From positions 1 to 51,678 of the forward strand of contig DZCR01000003.1 of assembly GCA_022736495.1 (NCBI GenBank): DNA of 51,678 nucleotides. The letters run 5' to 3'. Below, one piece after another: positions 1-8,625 of this stretch. The notes beneath the pieces are model-generated. The model saw only the letters and a list, made by a program, of their open reading frames with translations. It made no database searches and had not been told where the DNA came from. Position numbers and translations under genes: made by a program. How positions within the stretch are numbered: the stretch's first letter is position 1; every line of letters starts with the position of its first letter. This DNA is from Desulfobacca acetoxidans. Lineage in GTDB: Bacteria > Desulfobacterota > Desulfobaccia > Desulfobaccales > 0-14-0-80-60-11.

Positions 1-144
1 AAAAATCTCCTGGGCGGATGGGGGAGCAATAAGCATAACTTACTTAAATAATTAATTAATTTGGCTAGACATTTTACTAGTGATTATAATGGTTAGAGAT
101 CGCCCTTTTCCGGTGGTCTCAACCATGCCGGATATCAAGCAAAA

Positions 145-682
145 ATGGTCATGTACCTGGTTGCCGCCAGCCATCAGAATCTTATTCAAAGGCATGCCGG
201 GAGTCTGGCGCCATCGGCATCAATTGATCTTTTGCTGGTTGATCGTGATGCAAATTGTGACCTCGGGTCCCAGGATGTTGACCGGCTTATCTCAAGCCGC
301 ACCTGGCTTTATTACCGAATGGCGTTTCGGTTGTTATCTGCCGGGTATTGGAGTCTCAAAGTACTCCTGCACTGGTTTGCGGAGGAGACCATCAAAACTC
401 TGCCGGCTCCGGTGGTCTGGGAGAACTATCGCATTCCCGTGGATTTTCACCTTGTCCCCCCCCAAAGGCCATCCTGTCCAAGAGACTGCCACGTATCGAA
501 AAATCCCTGGGCATGGCGCTGATCGCCTATCTCCTACTCTTGCGAGCGGTAAAGATGACATCAGACCAGGCAAACCATGGAGTATTTTCCAACTCAAAAA
601 CAACTTCACCCTGGACCTGATGCATAAACAATTTCAACACTCAATCTGCCTGGCGGTGAATAAATCCCTCAAGGCCGCATGA
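145..682 (+). pseudogene. Decayed transposase-like remnant
   Basis: No intact gene is visible. Coding-like text jumps between all three plus-strand frames. A hydrophobic stretch (ALIAYLLLLR, near 520-550) in one frame is followed, in another frame, by PWSIFQLKNNF and MHKQFQHS and ends at a stop near 682. This order (hydrophobic helix, then a WSxFQL-type tail) resembles the C-terminus of IS4-like DDE transposases. I recognise the pattern only weakly and see no DDE triad or terminal inverted repeats. Its position beside a broken integrase supports a decayed mobile element. It could also be unrelated non-coding DNA. Confidence 0.3.
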
Positions 683-724
683 ATTATCGGTATTCTCCAC
701 TTTACCTTTCGTTTTTGAGTATTA

Positions 725-1407
725 AAGGATATCAACCCTGCGCTGGTGGAAGCCCATAAACAAACCAGGCTTGCTAACCATCGGGACGGACTCCTCAATT
801 TCTTACCAGGCCCGCCACGGTAAACCGGGAGTTAGCTTGCCTCAAAACCATTTTTAGCAAAGCCATAAAGAACGGAAAAGCGGAGAGCAACCCGGCCCAG
901 GGGGTGAAACTACTCAAGGAAAATAATGAACGGGACCGGATTTTAAGCCCTGAAGAATATACCCGGCTTTTGGCTCAATGCTCTCCCCACCTGAAACAAA
1001 TTGTCAAAGTGGCCTATCATACCGGAATGAGACAGGGGGAAATAATAAACCTCACCTGGGCCAGGTAGATCTGAACGAGGGCTTTATCCGGCTTCACCCA
1101 AGACAAACGAGGGGCGCCTTGTCCCTCTTGCCGGAGAACTGGTGGAGATGTTCAAGGCCATGCCCAGGGGCTGCCGGGGTGAATGTGGTTACCTTCAAAG
1201 GTAGGTCGATAACTTATATCAAGGTGGGTTTTGTCAAGGCCTGTAAAAGGGCCAGGATACAAGATTTCACCTTTCACAACCTGAGGCACACGGCCATAAA
1301 TAATTGGCGGCTGGCGGGTCATGATTATTTCAGGATCATGGCAAGCGGCCAACAAGACCAAGAGCGTTTTCAAGCGGTATAACACGGTGAGCAAGAAAGA
1401 ACTGTAA
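725..1407 (+). pseudogene. Tyrosine recombinase (phage/ICE integrase) pseudogene
   Basis: A tyrosine-recombinase catalytic domain can be pieced together across several frames. Segments in order are PATVNRELACLKTIF (from about 817), ILSPEEYTRLLAQ, the Arg-I box HTGMRQGEI, then after a one-base loss near 1063 VDLNEGFIRL, GRLVPLAGELVEMFKAMP, the box II motif HNLRHT, and the tyrosine region FKRYNTVS ending at the stop 1405-1407. All catalytic motifs are recognisable, but an in-frame TAG at 1066 and at least three frameshifts prevent a functional product. The gene lies just beside the 3' end of a tRNA-Lys gene, the classic attachment site for such elements, so it is most likely the scar of an excised or eroded island. 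Confidence 0.85.
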
Positions 1408-1462
1408 GGCCTGGTGAAATTCCGGATAAATATTCACCTATATATTCACTAAGAAGAAAAGA

Positions 1463-1498
1463 GGGGTCAGCCTATTAAGCTAACCCCTTGATTTCTTT
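1463..1498. terminator. Hairpin between integrase remnant and tRNA-Lys
   Basis: GGGGTCAGC (1463-1471) can pair with GCTAACCCC (1479-1487) with one G-T pair and a 7-nt loop. T-rich sequence follows on the plus strand (1488-1498), and a T-rich tract also follows on the minus strand. It could terminate the former integrase, the tRNA transcript, or both. Confidence 0.55.
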
Positions 1499-1573
1499 GG
1501 TGGGCCGTCGGAGACTCGAACTCCGAACCTAGTGATTAAGAGTCACTTGCTCTACCAATTGAGCTAACGGCCC
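1498..1573 (-). tRNA. tRNA-Lys (anticodon CUU)
   Basis: The minus strand folds into a full cloverleaf of 76 nt. The acceptor stem GGGCCGT/ACGGCCC pairs perfectly, with discriminator A and an encoded CCA (1498-1500). The D-arm contains TAGCTCAATTGGTAGAGCA, the anticodon stem AGTGA/TCACT closes the loop CTCTTAA with anticodon CTT, and the T-arm has GTTCGAGTC. The 3' end faces a broken integrase gene, so this locus probably served as an attachment site. Confidence 0.97.
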
Positions 1574-1591
1574 AGGTTTATTTCGGCCTTG

Positions 1592-1620
1592 ATTATCTCT
1601 GAGTCTCCGGGTAAAGTCAA
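1592..1620 (-). promoter_or_regulatory. Sigma-70 promoter of tRNA-Lys
   Basis: On the minus strand TTGACT (1615-1620) and GATAAT (1592-1597) are separated by exactly 17 bases, about 20 nt upstream of the tRNA 5' end. Confidence 0.7.
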
Positions 1621-1648
1621 CCCCCCTCGGGCCACAGCAGCATGAACA

Positions 1649-1700
1649 GCCACGAAGGCCTTTCCGGTCTCCAGACCGGGGGAGCGTTCGTGGCTTTTTT
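1649..1700 (+). terminator. Strong hairpin with T-run after the cbiK operon
   Basis: GCCACGAA (1649-1656) pairs with TTCGTGGC (1687-1694), enclosing a second hairpin built on CCGGTCT/AGACCGG. A run of six T follows on the plus strand. It lies directly after the last gene of the minus-strand cbiK operon, so it may act in both directions, although the T-run is on the plus side. Confidence 0.55.
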
Positions 1701-1702
1701 CC

Positions 1703-1960
1703 CTAGCCGCTCAGTCGAACCAAAGGGTGAATAGGCTGCAAACATTTTTGATCCGTTTGCGCCACCAAGAGCTTGATGTCCCCGTAGCCTTTGACAAACA
1801 GGTGGTGCCAGGCGTCTTCCACCTGGAGAAATCCTTCTCGGGAGCCCACTAACTCCACCCGATCGGCATTGTAGCCGATCTGCCGGCACTGGCTGGCCAG
1901 ATCAAAACCTTCGGGCAACTCCGCCCCCCCCACCAGATAGACGATCAGTCCGCTCTTCAT
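1703..1960 (-). CDS. Conserved-looking small protein of the cbiK operon
   Basis: 85 residues with start MKSGLIVYLVGG. A strong ribosome binding site AGGAGG sits 5 nt before the ATG, which makes it a real gene rather than a chance frame. I do not recognise the family. It begins with a beta-strand-like stretch, contains one Cys (about residue 24) and a second near 73, and has no signal peptide or membrane segment. It follows cbiK by 8 nt and is therefore probably co-transcribed under the cobalamin riboswitch. A role in cobalt or tetrapyrrole handling is suggested only by position. Confidence 0.75.
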   Translation of the reverse strand: MKSGLIVYLVGGAELPEGFDLASQCRQIGYNADRVELVGSREGFLQVEDAWHHLFVKGYGDIKLLVAQTDQKCLQPIHPLVRLSG

Positions 1961-1968
1961 AAGACCTC

Positions 1969-2838
1969 CTATAATTCTTTAAGGGCCTGGGCCAGATGGT
2001 CCAGATAGATATTGACTATGCCTGCCTGAAAACCGAGACCCTGGTCGATCCCCTCGACGCGATAGGACTTCTGCTTTAGTTCTGATTTCCAACTCTCCGG
2101 GCCGTCTCCCAGGATATCATTGGCAACGTGTTCGCCGGCCACAAAGAGAAAAGGCCTGAGGATCACGGTGGTGGCGGAGGATTGCTTGAGAGCCGCCATA
2201 ACCTCGGTCCGGGAGGGTTTGCCTTCCACGGTTCCCAGAAACACGTTTTGGTGGGGATAGCGGGAACGCAACAGCCGGTCAAAGGCCAGGTAGGTTGCGG
2301 CGCCTTCCGGAGAGGGGCTGCCGTGGGCCACCAGGACTACGGCGTTATGCTGCAAGTCTTTGGGAAAAGTTTGAGCCAGGGTCTGGATGACCCGCTCCTG
2401 ATCTGGTTGGCTGGCAAGGAGGGGGTTTCCCAAGGCAACTTTGAGGCCGGGGATTTTCCGGCTTTCCTCCACGACTTTCTTTTCCCACTCCTCCCCCGGC
2501 ACGACATGGAGAGACTGGATGGCCACGCGGGTGAATCCCGCCGCTTTTAAATCCCGGAGGGTCGTGGCCAGATCATTGAGCTTTTGCCCCCGCTCTTGGG
2601 CTACCTTGTGCCGGACCTTCCGGGAAGTGAAGGCCCACCGAATCTCGTGATCCGGAAACCTCTGCTTCACTGCCATTTCAAAGTGTTGGTAGGTGTCGAA
2701 GGCTGCCGTGCTGGTGCCAAAGGCCGCCAAAACGATGGCGGGGTTGGCCGCCGAGGCTGCGTTCGGGGTCAACGACGCACTAACCACTGAGAGGATAAGC
2801 ACCAATAATAAACACCCAAACTTAAACCGCTTTGCCAT
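1969..2838 (-). CDS. cbiK: Sirohydrochlorin cobaltochelatase CbiK, exported type
   Basis: 289 residues. This chelatase family inserts cobalt into sirohydrochlorin in the anaerobic cobalamin route. Residues 1-30 form a signal peptide (basic start, hydrophobic core, ANAASA-like cleavage region), so the enzyme should act in the periplasm, as known for one CbiK of Desulfovibrio vulgaris. The body carries the family landmarks LAAFGTS near the N-terminus, HVVPGEEW (H111), VLVAHGSPS (H172), VEGKPSR (E204) and AGEHVAND (H236). H172, E204 and H236 have the spacing of the metal-binding triad of that family. AAGGAG lies 7 nt before the ATG. Transcription is controlled by the cobalamin riboswitch and terminator directly upstream. 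A periplasmic chelatase may serve heme or cobalt homeostasis rather than bulk B12 synthesis. Confidence 0.93.
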   Translation of the reverse strand: MAKRFKFGCLLLVLILSVVSASLTPNAASAANPAIVLAAFGTSTAAFDTYQHFEMAVKQRFPDHEIRWAFTSRKVRHKVAQERGQKLNDLATTLRDLKAAGFTRVAIQSLHVVPGEEWEKKVVEESRKIPGLKVALGNPLLASQPDQERVIQTLAQTFPKDLQHNAVVLVAHGSPSPEGAATYLAFDRLLRSRYPHQNVFLGTVEGKPSRTEVMAALKQSSATTVILRPFLFVAGEHVANDILGDGPESWKSELKQKSYRVEGIDQGLGFQAGIVNIYLDHLAQALKEL

Positions 2839-2863
2839 GTAGCGCTCCTTGAGTGGATTTGCT

Positions 2864-2923
2864 CAAAAAAAAATCCCTAAGTCATGATGACTTAAGGATT
2901 GCACCCAGCTTCTTGATCCTTAA
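2864..2923 (-). terminator. Riboswitch expression platform: antiterminator and intrinsic terminator
   Basis: On the minus strand AATCCTTAAGTCAT (2887-2900) pairs with ATGACTTAGGGATT (about 2873-2886), followed by a run of nine T. This is a textbook intrinsic terminator 27 nt before the cbiK start. An upstream copy TTAAGGAT (2916-2923) is perfectly complementary to ATCCTTAA (2892-2899) in the terminator's 5' arm, so it can form a competing antiterminator. Control is therefore probably by transcription attenuation. Confidence 0.85.
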
Positions 2924-2965
2924 TACGGCTTCCCGTCCCTTAAACCTCGTAGGGGCGTGAACTCC

Positions 2966-3112
2966 ATCCGGGCAGGTCTTCTGACTTCCGGTTCTTCCTA
3001 CCGCCTGCGCCTTCCCATCTCGCTTGAGCAAGACAGTGGCCTTCTGCAGGTTTCGTCCCCGGTTACAGCGGCGGGACCGTGCCGGTTCTACACCGGCTTC
3101 CCTATTATGCCC
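2966..3112 (-). promoter_or_regulatory. Cobalamin (AdoCbl-type) riboswitch
   Basis: The minus strand carries the conserved blocks of the cobalamin aptamer in the right order: AGGGAAGCCGGTG, then CCCGCCGCTGTAACCGG, then the B12 box segment GCCACTG, then GGGAAGGCG, and the closing segment AGTCAGAAGACCTGCC. It lies between a sigma-70 promoter and a terminator upstream of cbiK. Confidence 0.95.
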
Positions 3113-3141
3113 TATATGGGCACCCGAATTAATTAAACCAC

Positions 3142-3170
3142 AATATATAGGATTGCATATCCATTGTCAA
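3142..3170 (-). promoter_or_regulatory. Sigma-70 promoter of the riboswitch-cbiK transcript
   Basis: Minus strand: consensus TTGACA (3165-3170) and TATATT (3142-3147) with a 17-base spacer. The predicted start is near 3135, about 25 nt upstream of the first conserved riboswitch block. Confidence 0.8.
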
Positions 3171-3296
3171 GGAAAAGATTTAATCCCTGAGCCAATTTTC
3201 TGCAACTGCCGGGCATCCAGCCGCTTCGCTAAGACCATTGAAGGGGGTCTGCCTCTGATGGTAATAAAAGGTCGGAAGGTAGTTCCCAGGGACCCT

Positions 3297-6200
3297 TTAA
3301 TGCATGGCTGCCAAGGCCTGCCGGATCTGTAGGGAACTCATTTCCGAGTTGCACTGGCATAAGATTTGTTGGGCTTCATCGAGGCATTCTTTAGCCAGTT
3401 CCTGCCTGCCGCAATGCTGGTGCAGGAGTCCCAGATTGAGCCAGGCGCGGCCTTGGGCAAAACTTTTAGCCCCCACCTCCTTGCCGACCTTGATGACACT
3501 GTTCAAGTAAGCTATGGCTTTGCGCCTGGCGAAGGCAACTTCTTTCATGATAAAACCCAGATTTTTAAAAGCGGACCAAAGGCTCAGGGGGCGAACGCGA
3601 GTGGCTATCTGGAAGTAAATCTCGGCTAAGCAGAGTTCCACGAGGTAGCGAGTGAATAATCTGCCACTGTGCGTGAGTCCCACTAACGCAGCCTTGATCA
3701 TTTTCAGTCCCCGGGAAAAGTGACCGGTGGCGATCAGAACCACTCCGTATAAGGCCTGGGCGTGGGTTAAGATGTAAATCATGCCAAGATGGCGGCAAGA
3801 CGGGATGATCTCCTGGAGAATCTCTTCCGCTTCCTGGAATTTTTCGCTCTGGACGTAGTAGGAGGCGAGTACCATTTGAGGCCATACCGTAAAGAGAGGA
3901 TCGTTGGAGATTTCAATGGCCTGACCGCTCCATTCCGTTGCCGCGGAAAAATCTCCGGCCGAGTAATGGGCATAGCTCGTGCAAATGTAGCCCACCACGG
4001 TGCTCCTAAGGTCTGAGTGACGTTCACCGGATTCGAGAAGAATTCTGCCGAGTTCAAGGTTTTTTTGGCCATCCCCCAGGAACAGGTAGATCGCTGCCAG
4101 GCCGCCGAGGGCGATAATATATGACATGGGTTCCAAATCTTTCCCTTTGGCCAAGACCTCTTCGCCGTAGTGAATGCCCTCATCCAGCCGTTTCAGTTCG
4201 GCACAGCACCAAATAAGATTGGAGTAGGCCAAGCCAATGGCGGCATTACTCCCGGTCTCTTGGCCCAATTCCAGGGCCTTGATGCTACATCGGTAAGATT
4301 CCTTCGGCTTGCCGGTACAGAACAAGTCCAAGCCGAGCCAAGCATAAAAGATTGCCAAAAGTACCTTATCGGAGAGGGATTCGGCCACCGCTTGATGTTC
4401 AAGGAATAGCTTAGTAAAACCCTCGAAGTCGGCACGATAATAAAATACCAGGGCCCATTCGTTGAGAAAGTCAATGAGCTGCCATTTTTCCGCTTCTGTG
4501 TGACCCAGGGTTTTGCTGAGAATCTGAAAGGCTCTCTGGTAATATGTATGGGATTCCTGCACGGCATATTTCTGCAGGCTTTTTTTGCCTGACTCTCGCA
4601 AATAATGCACTGCTTTTTGGGAGAGATCTTTCTGGGAGAGATCACTATGCCGGAAATGGAAAGCCAGAGCTTCATAGAATTCCGGAAGCCTATCAACCAT
4701 CATCTCCTCGATCCGCAAGCCGATGCGCCGATGCATGGCCTGGCGATCTTTTTTGAGCAGGCTGTTATAAACCACATCCTGGATCAAAGCATGCTTAAAA
4801 ACATATTTTAGTTCTGGTTGGGAAGTTCTCCGCAGCAAAGCGAGGTCTTCCAAACTTTCTAAAAGCTGATCGAGGGTATCGACATGCCGGGTAATGTGTT
4901 TGAGAGCCTCATAGGGCACCGTCCTGCCGATGACCGAAGCTTCTTGGAGCAGATGTTTGGCCGCTTCGTCCAAACGGTCTATCCTATCCGCGATGACTGC
5001 GTGAATGGTCGAAGGGATATCAGCTTTGTCGATGTCCCCCGCGAGCCGCCAGGCGCCTTTATGGAGCTGCAACATGCCGGATTCGATCAAGGAATGGATC
5101 ATTTCTTCCAGGTAAAAGGGATTTGTCCCCACCTTCTCCTGGATAAAGCCCTTCAGGTCTTCCGGGACCGCAGTGGTTTGCAGGATAGAGGCCAGCATCT
5201 CCTGAATTTCAGCCGTAGAGAGGTCCTGGAGCCGGATTTCCCGATATAACTCCCCCATCCTACTAATCTCCGCTTCATTGAACATCTTGAAGGGGGTCCG
5301 GTACGTGCAAAGGAAAATTACGGGTGCAGGTTCTCTGACCAGGAGGCGAAAAAAGTTCAAAAAGTTGGAATCCGCCCACTGCAGGTCTTCAAAACAGACG
5401 ATCAACGGGACATGTTGCGCCTGAGTCTGCCAGGTTAACTGGATAGCCCGATGGAGGCGAGACTTCCAAAACTCGGGGCTCATCTCCGCAACTTCGGGAT
5501 AAGGAAGGGACAAAAGGCCGCCGATGTACGGCGCCACATCTTTTTTCAAACCGTTGAATTCTTCCAGCCGGGCTTCAAGCTTTCCCACCACCTGGCTGGG
5601 GGTATCGCCTCTTTCTAACGCCAAGTCGCGTTTTATCAGATTAATGAGAGGATAATAGGAAATGTTCTGAGTATAGGCATAGGCATGTCCTTCAAGCCAC
5701 CTGACTTCCTTTAAGTCCAGAGAAGCTTGGAATTCCTCGAGGAGCCGGCTCTTGCCGGTGCCCGCTTCGCCACAAATGACGATAACCGAGCCTTCTCCCT
5801 CCCGGAGTCTGGCCATCGCCTGGGCCAGGACCGCCATTTCCCTTTGGCGCCCGATCAGGGCCGCCTGGCGGCCGGAGGCGCGGTGCGTCCTGCCGGGCAA
5901 TTCTTTGGCCAACAGGAGTTTATAGACCTGGACCGGCTTGGTCTTGCCTTTTACCAGGACCATCTCCATGGGACCGAAGGAGAAAAAGGCTGCCGTCTGG
6001 GTATAGGTGAGCTGGCCGACCAGGGTTTCCCCCGCTTTGGCCTGGGTGCACAGCCTGGAGGCGATGTTGATGGTATCCCCCGCAAGGTGGTGCGCCGCCT
6101 TGGCTAAGTTTAATTTCCCCGTGACTACGAGGCCGGTATTGATGCCGATGTGCACCGCCAGGGACTGTCCGATAGCTGCCTGGACTTGCGGGCTGAGACC

Positions 6201-6650
6201 TCGCACCACCTCGTGAATCTCGCCGGCGGTTTTAACCGCCCGCACGGGATCCTCTTCGTGGGACAGGGGAACCCCAAACACCGCCATCACCTGATCCCCG
6301 GCGAACTTCTCGATGTGACCTCCGTATTTCAGGACCACATTGCCAATCTCGCCGATGATATGGCTTACCAGGTCTTTGACTTCTTCCGGGTCCAGGCGCT
6401 CCGACAAGGCCGTATAGCCGGAGATATCGGCGAACAAGACAGTAATGTACTTGCGTTCGCTGGGGATTTTTTCTCGTTTACTGGCCGGCTTTTTACGGTT
6501 ATCCAGGACCAGCCCGCATTCACCGCAGAAACTGTCACCCGGGAGGATGGCGCTGCCGCAGCCGGAGCAGGTCATCTGAAGTTTTACCCCGCAGACGCGG
6601 CAAAACTTCTGCGTCTCCTCAATTGGGCTCTGGCAATTGGGGCAGTTCAT
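3297..6650 (-). CDS. Class III nucleotide cyclase-AAA ATPase-TPR signalling protein
   Basis: 1117 residues. Residues 1-50 hold two zinc-ribbon halves (CPNC, CRVC, CSGC, CGEC). Residues about 65-240 are a class III adenylate/guanylate cyclase domain with both metal-binding aspartates in FADISGYT (D75) and FAGDQ (D119). About 265-470 is an AAA ATPase/STAND-like module with Walker A GEAGTGKS and Walker B-like VCFEDLQWAD. From about 620 to the end is helical TPR-type repeat sequence. This architecture is common in multi-domain regulators of myxobacteria and other deltaproteobacteria. The conserved aspartates suggest that cAMP production is possible. No membrane segment is seen, so it is cytoplasmic. 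The start has only a weak ribosome site (AGAG). It lies upstream of, but is transcriptionally separate from, the riboswitch unit. Confidence 0.9.
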   Translation of the reverse strand: MNCPNCQSPIEETQKFCRVCGVKLQMTCSGCGSAILPGDSFCGECGLVLDNRKKPASKREKIPSERKYITVLFADISGYTALSERLDPEEVKDLVSHIIGEIGNVVLKYGGHIEKFAGDQVMAVFGVPLSHEEDPVRAVKTAGEIHEVVRGLSPQVQAAIGQSLAVHIGINTGLVVTGKLNLAKAAHHLAGDTINIASRLCTQAKAGETLVGQLTYTQTAAFFSFGPMEMVLVKGKTKPVQVYKLLLAKELPGRTHRASGRQAALIGRQREMAVLAQAMARLREGEGSVIVICGEAGTGKSRLLEEFQASLDLKEVRWLEGHAYAYTQNISYYPLINLIKRDLALERGDTPSQVVGKLEARLEEFNGLKKDVAPYIGGLLSLPYPEVAEMSPEFWKSRLHRAIQLTWQTQAQHVPLIVCFEDLQWADSNFLNFFRLLVREPAPVIFLCTYRTPFKMFNEAEISRMGELYREIRLQDLSTAEIQEMLASILQTTAVPEDLKGFIQEKVGTNPFYLEEMIHSLIESGMLQLHKGAWRLAGDIDKADIPSTIHAVIADRIDRLDEAAKHLLQEASVIGRTVPYEALKHITRHVDTLDQLLESLEDLALLRRTSQPELKYVFKHALIQDVVYNSLLKKDRQAMHRRIGLRIEEMMVDRLPEFYEALAFHFRHSDLSQKDLSQKAVHYLRESGKKSLQKYAVQESHTYYQRAFQILSKTLGHTEAEKWQLIDFLNEWALVFYYRADFEGFTKLFLEHQAVAESLSDKVLLAIFYAWLGLDLFCTGKPKESYRCSIKALELGQETGSNAAIGLAYSNLIWCCAELKRLDEGIHYGEEVLAKGKDLEPMSYIIALGGLAAIYLFLGDGQKNLELGRILLESGERHSDLRSTVVGYICTSYAHYSAGDFSAATEWSGQAIEISNDPLFTVWPQMVLASYYVQSEKFQEAEEILQEIIPSCRHLGMIYILTHAQALYGVVLIATGHFSRGLKMIKAALVGLTHSGRLFTRYLVELCLAEIYFQIATRVRPLSLWSAFKNLGFIMKEVAFARRKAIAYLNSVIKVGKEVGAKSFAQGRAWLNLGLLHQHCGRQELAKECLDEAQQILCQCNSEMSSLQIRQALAAMH

Positions 6651-7310
6651 GGCTCTGCTCTAACTTGAGGGGGTGAGTAAAAAAAGGCGGCAAGCCGCAT
6701 GGTACCCTATTGACTGGCGCGTTATCCATGCGAGGCCTCATTTTTGGACCCCGTGGCACCGAAAGGGAAAGGACACGATTAATTTAATCATATTATCTAA
6801 AAAATCAATAAAAGGTTATTGGAAAATAACATCGTAGCCTGAGAATCCCTTTTGTTTCGGGGCACTGCTACTCTGCCTGAAGAGGAATATAAAGTTGAAT
6901 GTAAAATAAATACTTTACAAAACCACTGCTTCATTGGTATAAGAGAAAAAATGCCTTCGCGTGCGGGCCCGTTAAACGGGCTGTTGAAAGGCACGGCGGC
7001 CAAACGATTCGGCGCAAAGCGGTTCCGGCCTGCCCGAAGGCCAGTTATTTCCCCCCAACGACAACATCCCCGGCCGCTGCATACGGTCCGGTGGTTTTTT
7101 GGAGAGGAGCATCACCGTCTCCCAGCAAAGCCCAAGGCGCTGCCGGGTAAGGGTAGCCGACCTCCCCGATACGTTAGCTGACAACAACCGGCAAGCAGTT
7201 TTTCCGTGTCTGCATACTACCCGCATCGGATCATAGTCAGTAAGCGTGGGCTTACGGACCTGAGTTAATTTTGTCCGGATACCGGTCCCATCACCTTTTG
7301 GGAGGTCGGT
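6651..7310. other. Intergenic region between divergent genes, no confident gene
   Basis: 660 bases between the minus-strand cyclase gene and the plus-strand FadL gene. Open frames here lack ribosome sites and protein-like composition. A short hairpin GCCCGTT/AACGGGC lies near 6966-6980. The GC-rich stretch 7060-7190 can form several stems (for example GGAGA/TCTCC around 7100-7125) and could be a structured leader of the FadL gene, but I cannot assign it to a known class. Confidence 0.4.
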
Positions 7311-8534
7311 ATGGGGAAAATGGGAAGGCGGTGCCTCCCGGCGGCAGTCCTGGGATGGTTGTTTTTGGCTACCGGCCCCGGTTATGGTTCGGGGTTTGCC
7401 CTTTATGAGGGCGGCGCCCGCAGTAGCTCACTGGCAAGCGCCGTGGTGGCCCGGGCCGATGACCTTTCCGCCATCTTCTACAACCCTGCGGGCCTGGTCC
7501 AACTTCCCAAACTTCAGATAATGTGCGGTTTCACCACCTTCATCCCCCGGGTTGAAATTGTCACTCATCTTGGCCCCGTGGCCACGCCCACCTTGATGCA
7601 AAGCCGCGTGTGTTTCGCACCGCACTTTTTTGCTTCCTACCAGGTTGGCGAACGGGTGTGGCTGGGATTGGGCCTGAACTCTCCTTTCGGCCTGGGGATA
7701 CAATATAACGCCAACTGGCCCGGAAGTATTAACATCATCAAAGCAACCATCCAAACCCTGAACCTCAATCCAACCCTAGCAGTAAAAGTTACGGATTATC
7801 TTTCCGTGGGTGCGGGCCTGGATATTATGTATTTTTCGTTGAATATGAAACGAGTCCTTCCGATACCACTCCTGGGCCCCCAAGCCCTTGATTTGCAGGG
7901 AGGCAGTTGGGGGCTCGGATTTAATCTCGGCCTGCTGGTCAGACCGTTGGATTATCTCTCGGTTGGCGTCTCTTATCGCAGCCAGGTAAGGCAGCAGGTA
8001 CATGGCAAGGCGCGTTTCCGCCCCTTCAACACCTTCGACGGCGACGCCAGCGGCAGCATCATCCTGCCAGACATGATTTTTGCCGGAATTATGGTTCGGC
8101 CCCTGAAGCAATTATCCGTGGAAGGGGGCATCATCTGGACGCACTGGGATTTGTTTAAACGGCTAGATATTAAATTTAGCAACGCCCTCGGCACGTTATC
8201 CGAACCGAAGAACTGGCATAATACCTGGCGAGGCCAATTGGGCGTGGAATATAACGCCTTAACCTGGTTGGACCTTAGGGCCGGCTATGCCTTTGAGAAC
8301 GAACCCATGCCGGATAAATTCGCCGATTATCTCGTACCCTCCAGCGACCGGCGTCATAACTTTTCCGTCGGCACCGGCTTCCGCTGGCGCGCCATGACCC
8401 TGGACCTGGCCTATACCATGGTGCTCATGATGGACCGCACCGTTAATCACTCACGGGCCACCGGAGTGCTGCCCTCGGATTTTCAGGGCAGGCTTTCCCA
8501 CGTGGTAGGCATAAGTTTCGGGTATAAGTTTTAG
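7311..8534 (+). CDS. FadL/OmpP1/TodX-family outer-membrane channel
   Basis: 407 residues. The start has GGGAGG 5 nt before the ATG, followed by a signal peptide (MGKMGRRCLPAA, hydrophobic core, cleavage around GSG). The mature N-terminus GFALYEGGARSSSLASAVVA with DLSAIFYNPAGL is the hallmark hatch region of the FadL/toluene-transport family, in which long-chain fatty acids or aromatic hydrocarbons cross the outer membrane. The rest alternates in beta-strand fashion and ends with a C-terminal aromatic pair (GYKF), as expected for a Bam-assembled barrel. The next gene starts 91 nt downstream on the same strand, suggesting uptake of a hydrophobic substrate is coupled to it. The substrate cannot be read from sequence. 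Confidence 0.92.
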   Translation: MGKMGRRCLPAAVLGWLFLATGPGYGSGFALYEGGARSSSLASAVVARADDLSAIFYNPAGLVQLPKLQIMCGFTTFIPRVEIVTHLGPVATPTLMQSRVCFAPHFFASYQVGERVWLGLGLNSPFGLGIQYNANWPGSINIIKATIQTLNLNPTLAVKVTDYLSVGAGLDIMYFSLNMKRVLPIPLLGPQALDLQGGSWGLGFNLGLLVRPLDYLSVGVSYRSQVRQQVHGKARFRPFNTFDGDASGSIILPDMIFAGIMVRPLKQLSVEGGIIWTHWDLFKRLDIKFSNALGTLSEPKNWHNTWRGQLGVEYNALTWLDLRAGYAFENEPMPDKFADYLVPSSDRRHNFSVGTGFRWRAMTLDLAYTMVLMMDRTVNHSRATGVLPSDFQGRLSHVVGISFGYKF

Positions 8535-8625
8535 CGGCGCTATCGGCAGGGTGGTTGGCTGGCATCGTGGCGCAGGATAATGACTCGCGGTTGAAGAAGC
8601 TGATAACATTAGTAAAGGAGGACCG

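Noticed and set aside
7095..7170. Look-alike of a GEMM (c-di-GMP/cGAMP) riboswitch upstream of the FadL gene (GCAAAGCC and GGTAGCC blocks).
   Set aside because: The GGGCAAACC block, GNRA-capped P2 and the conserved spacing are missing, so only short motifs match by chance.
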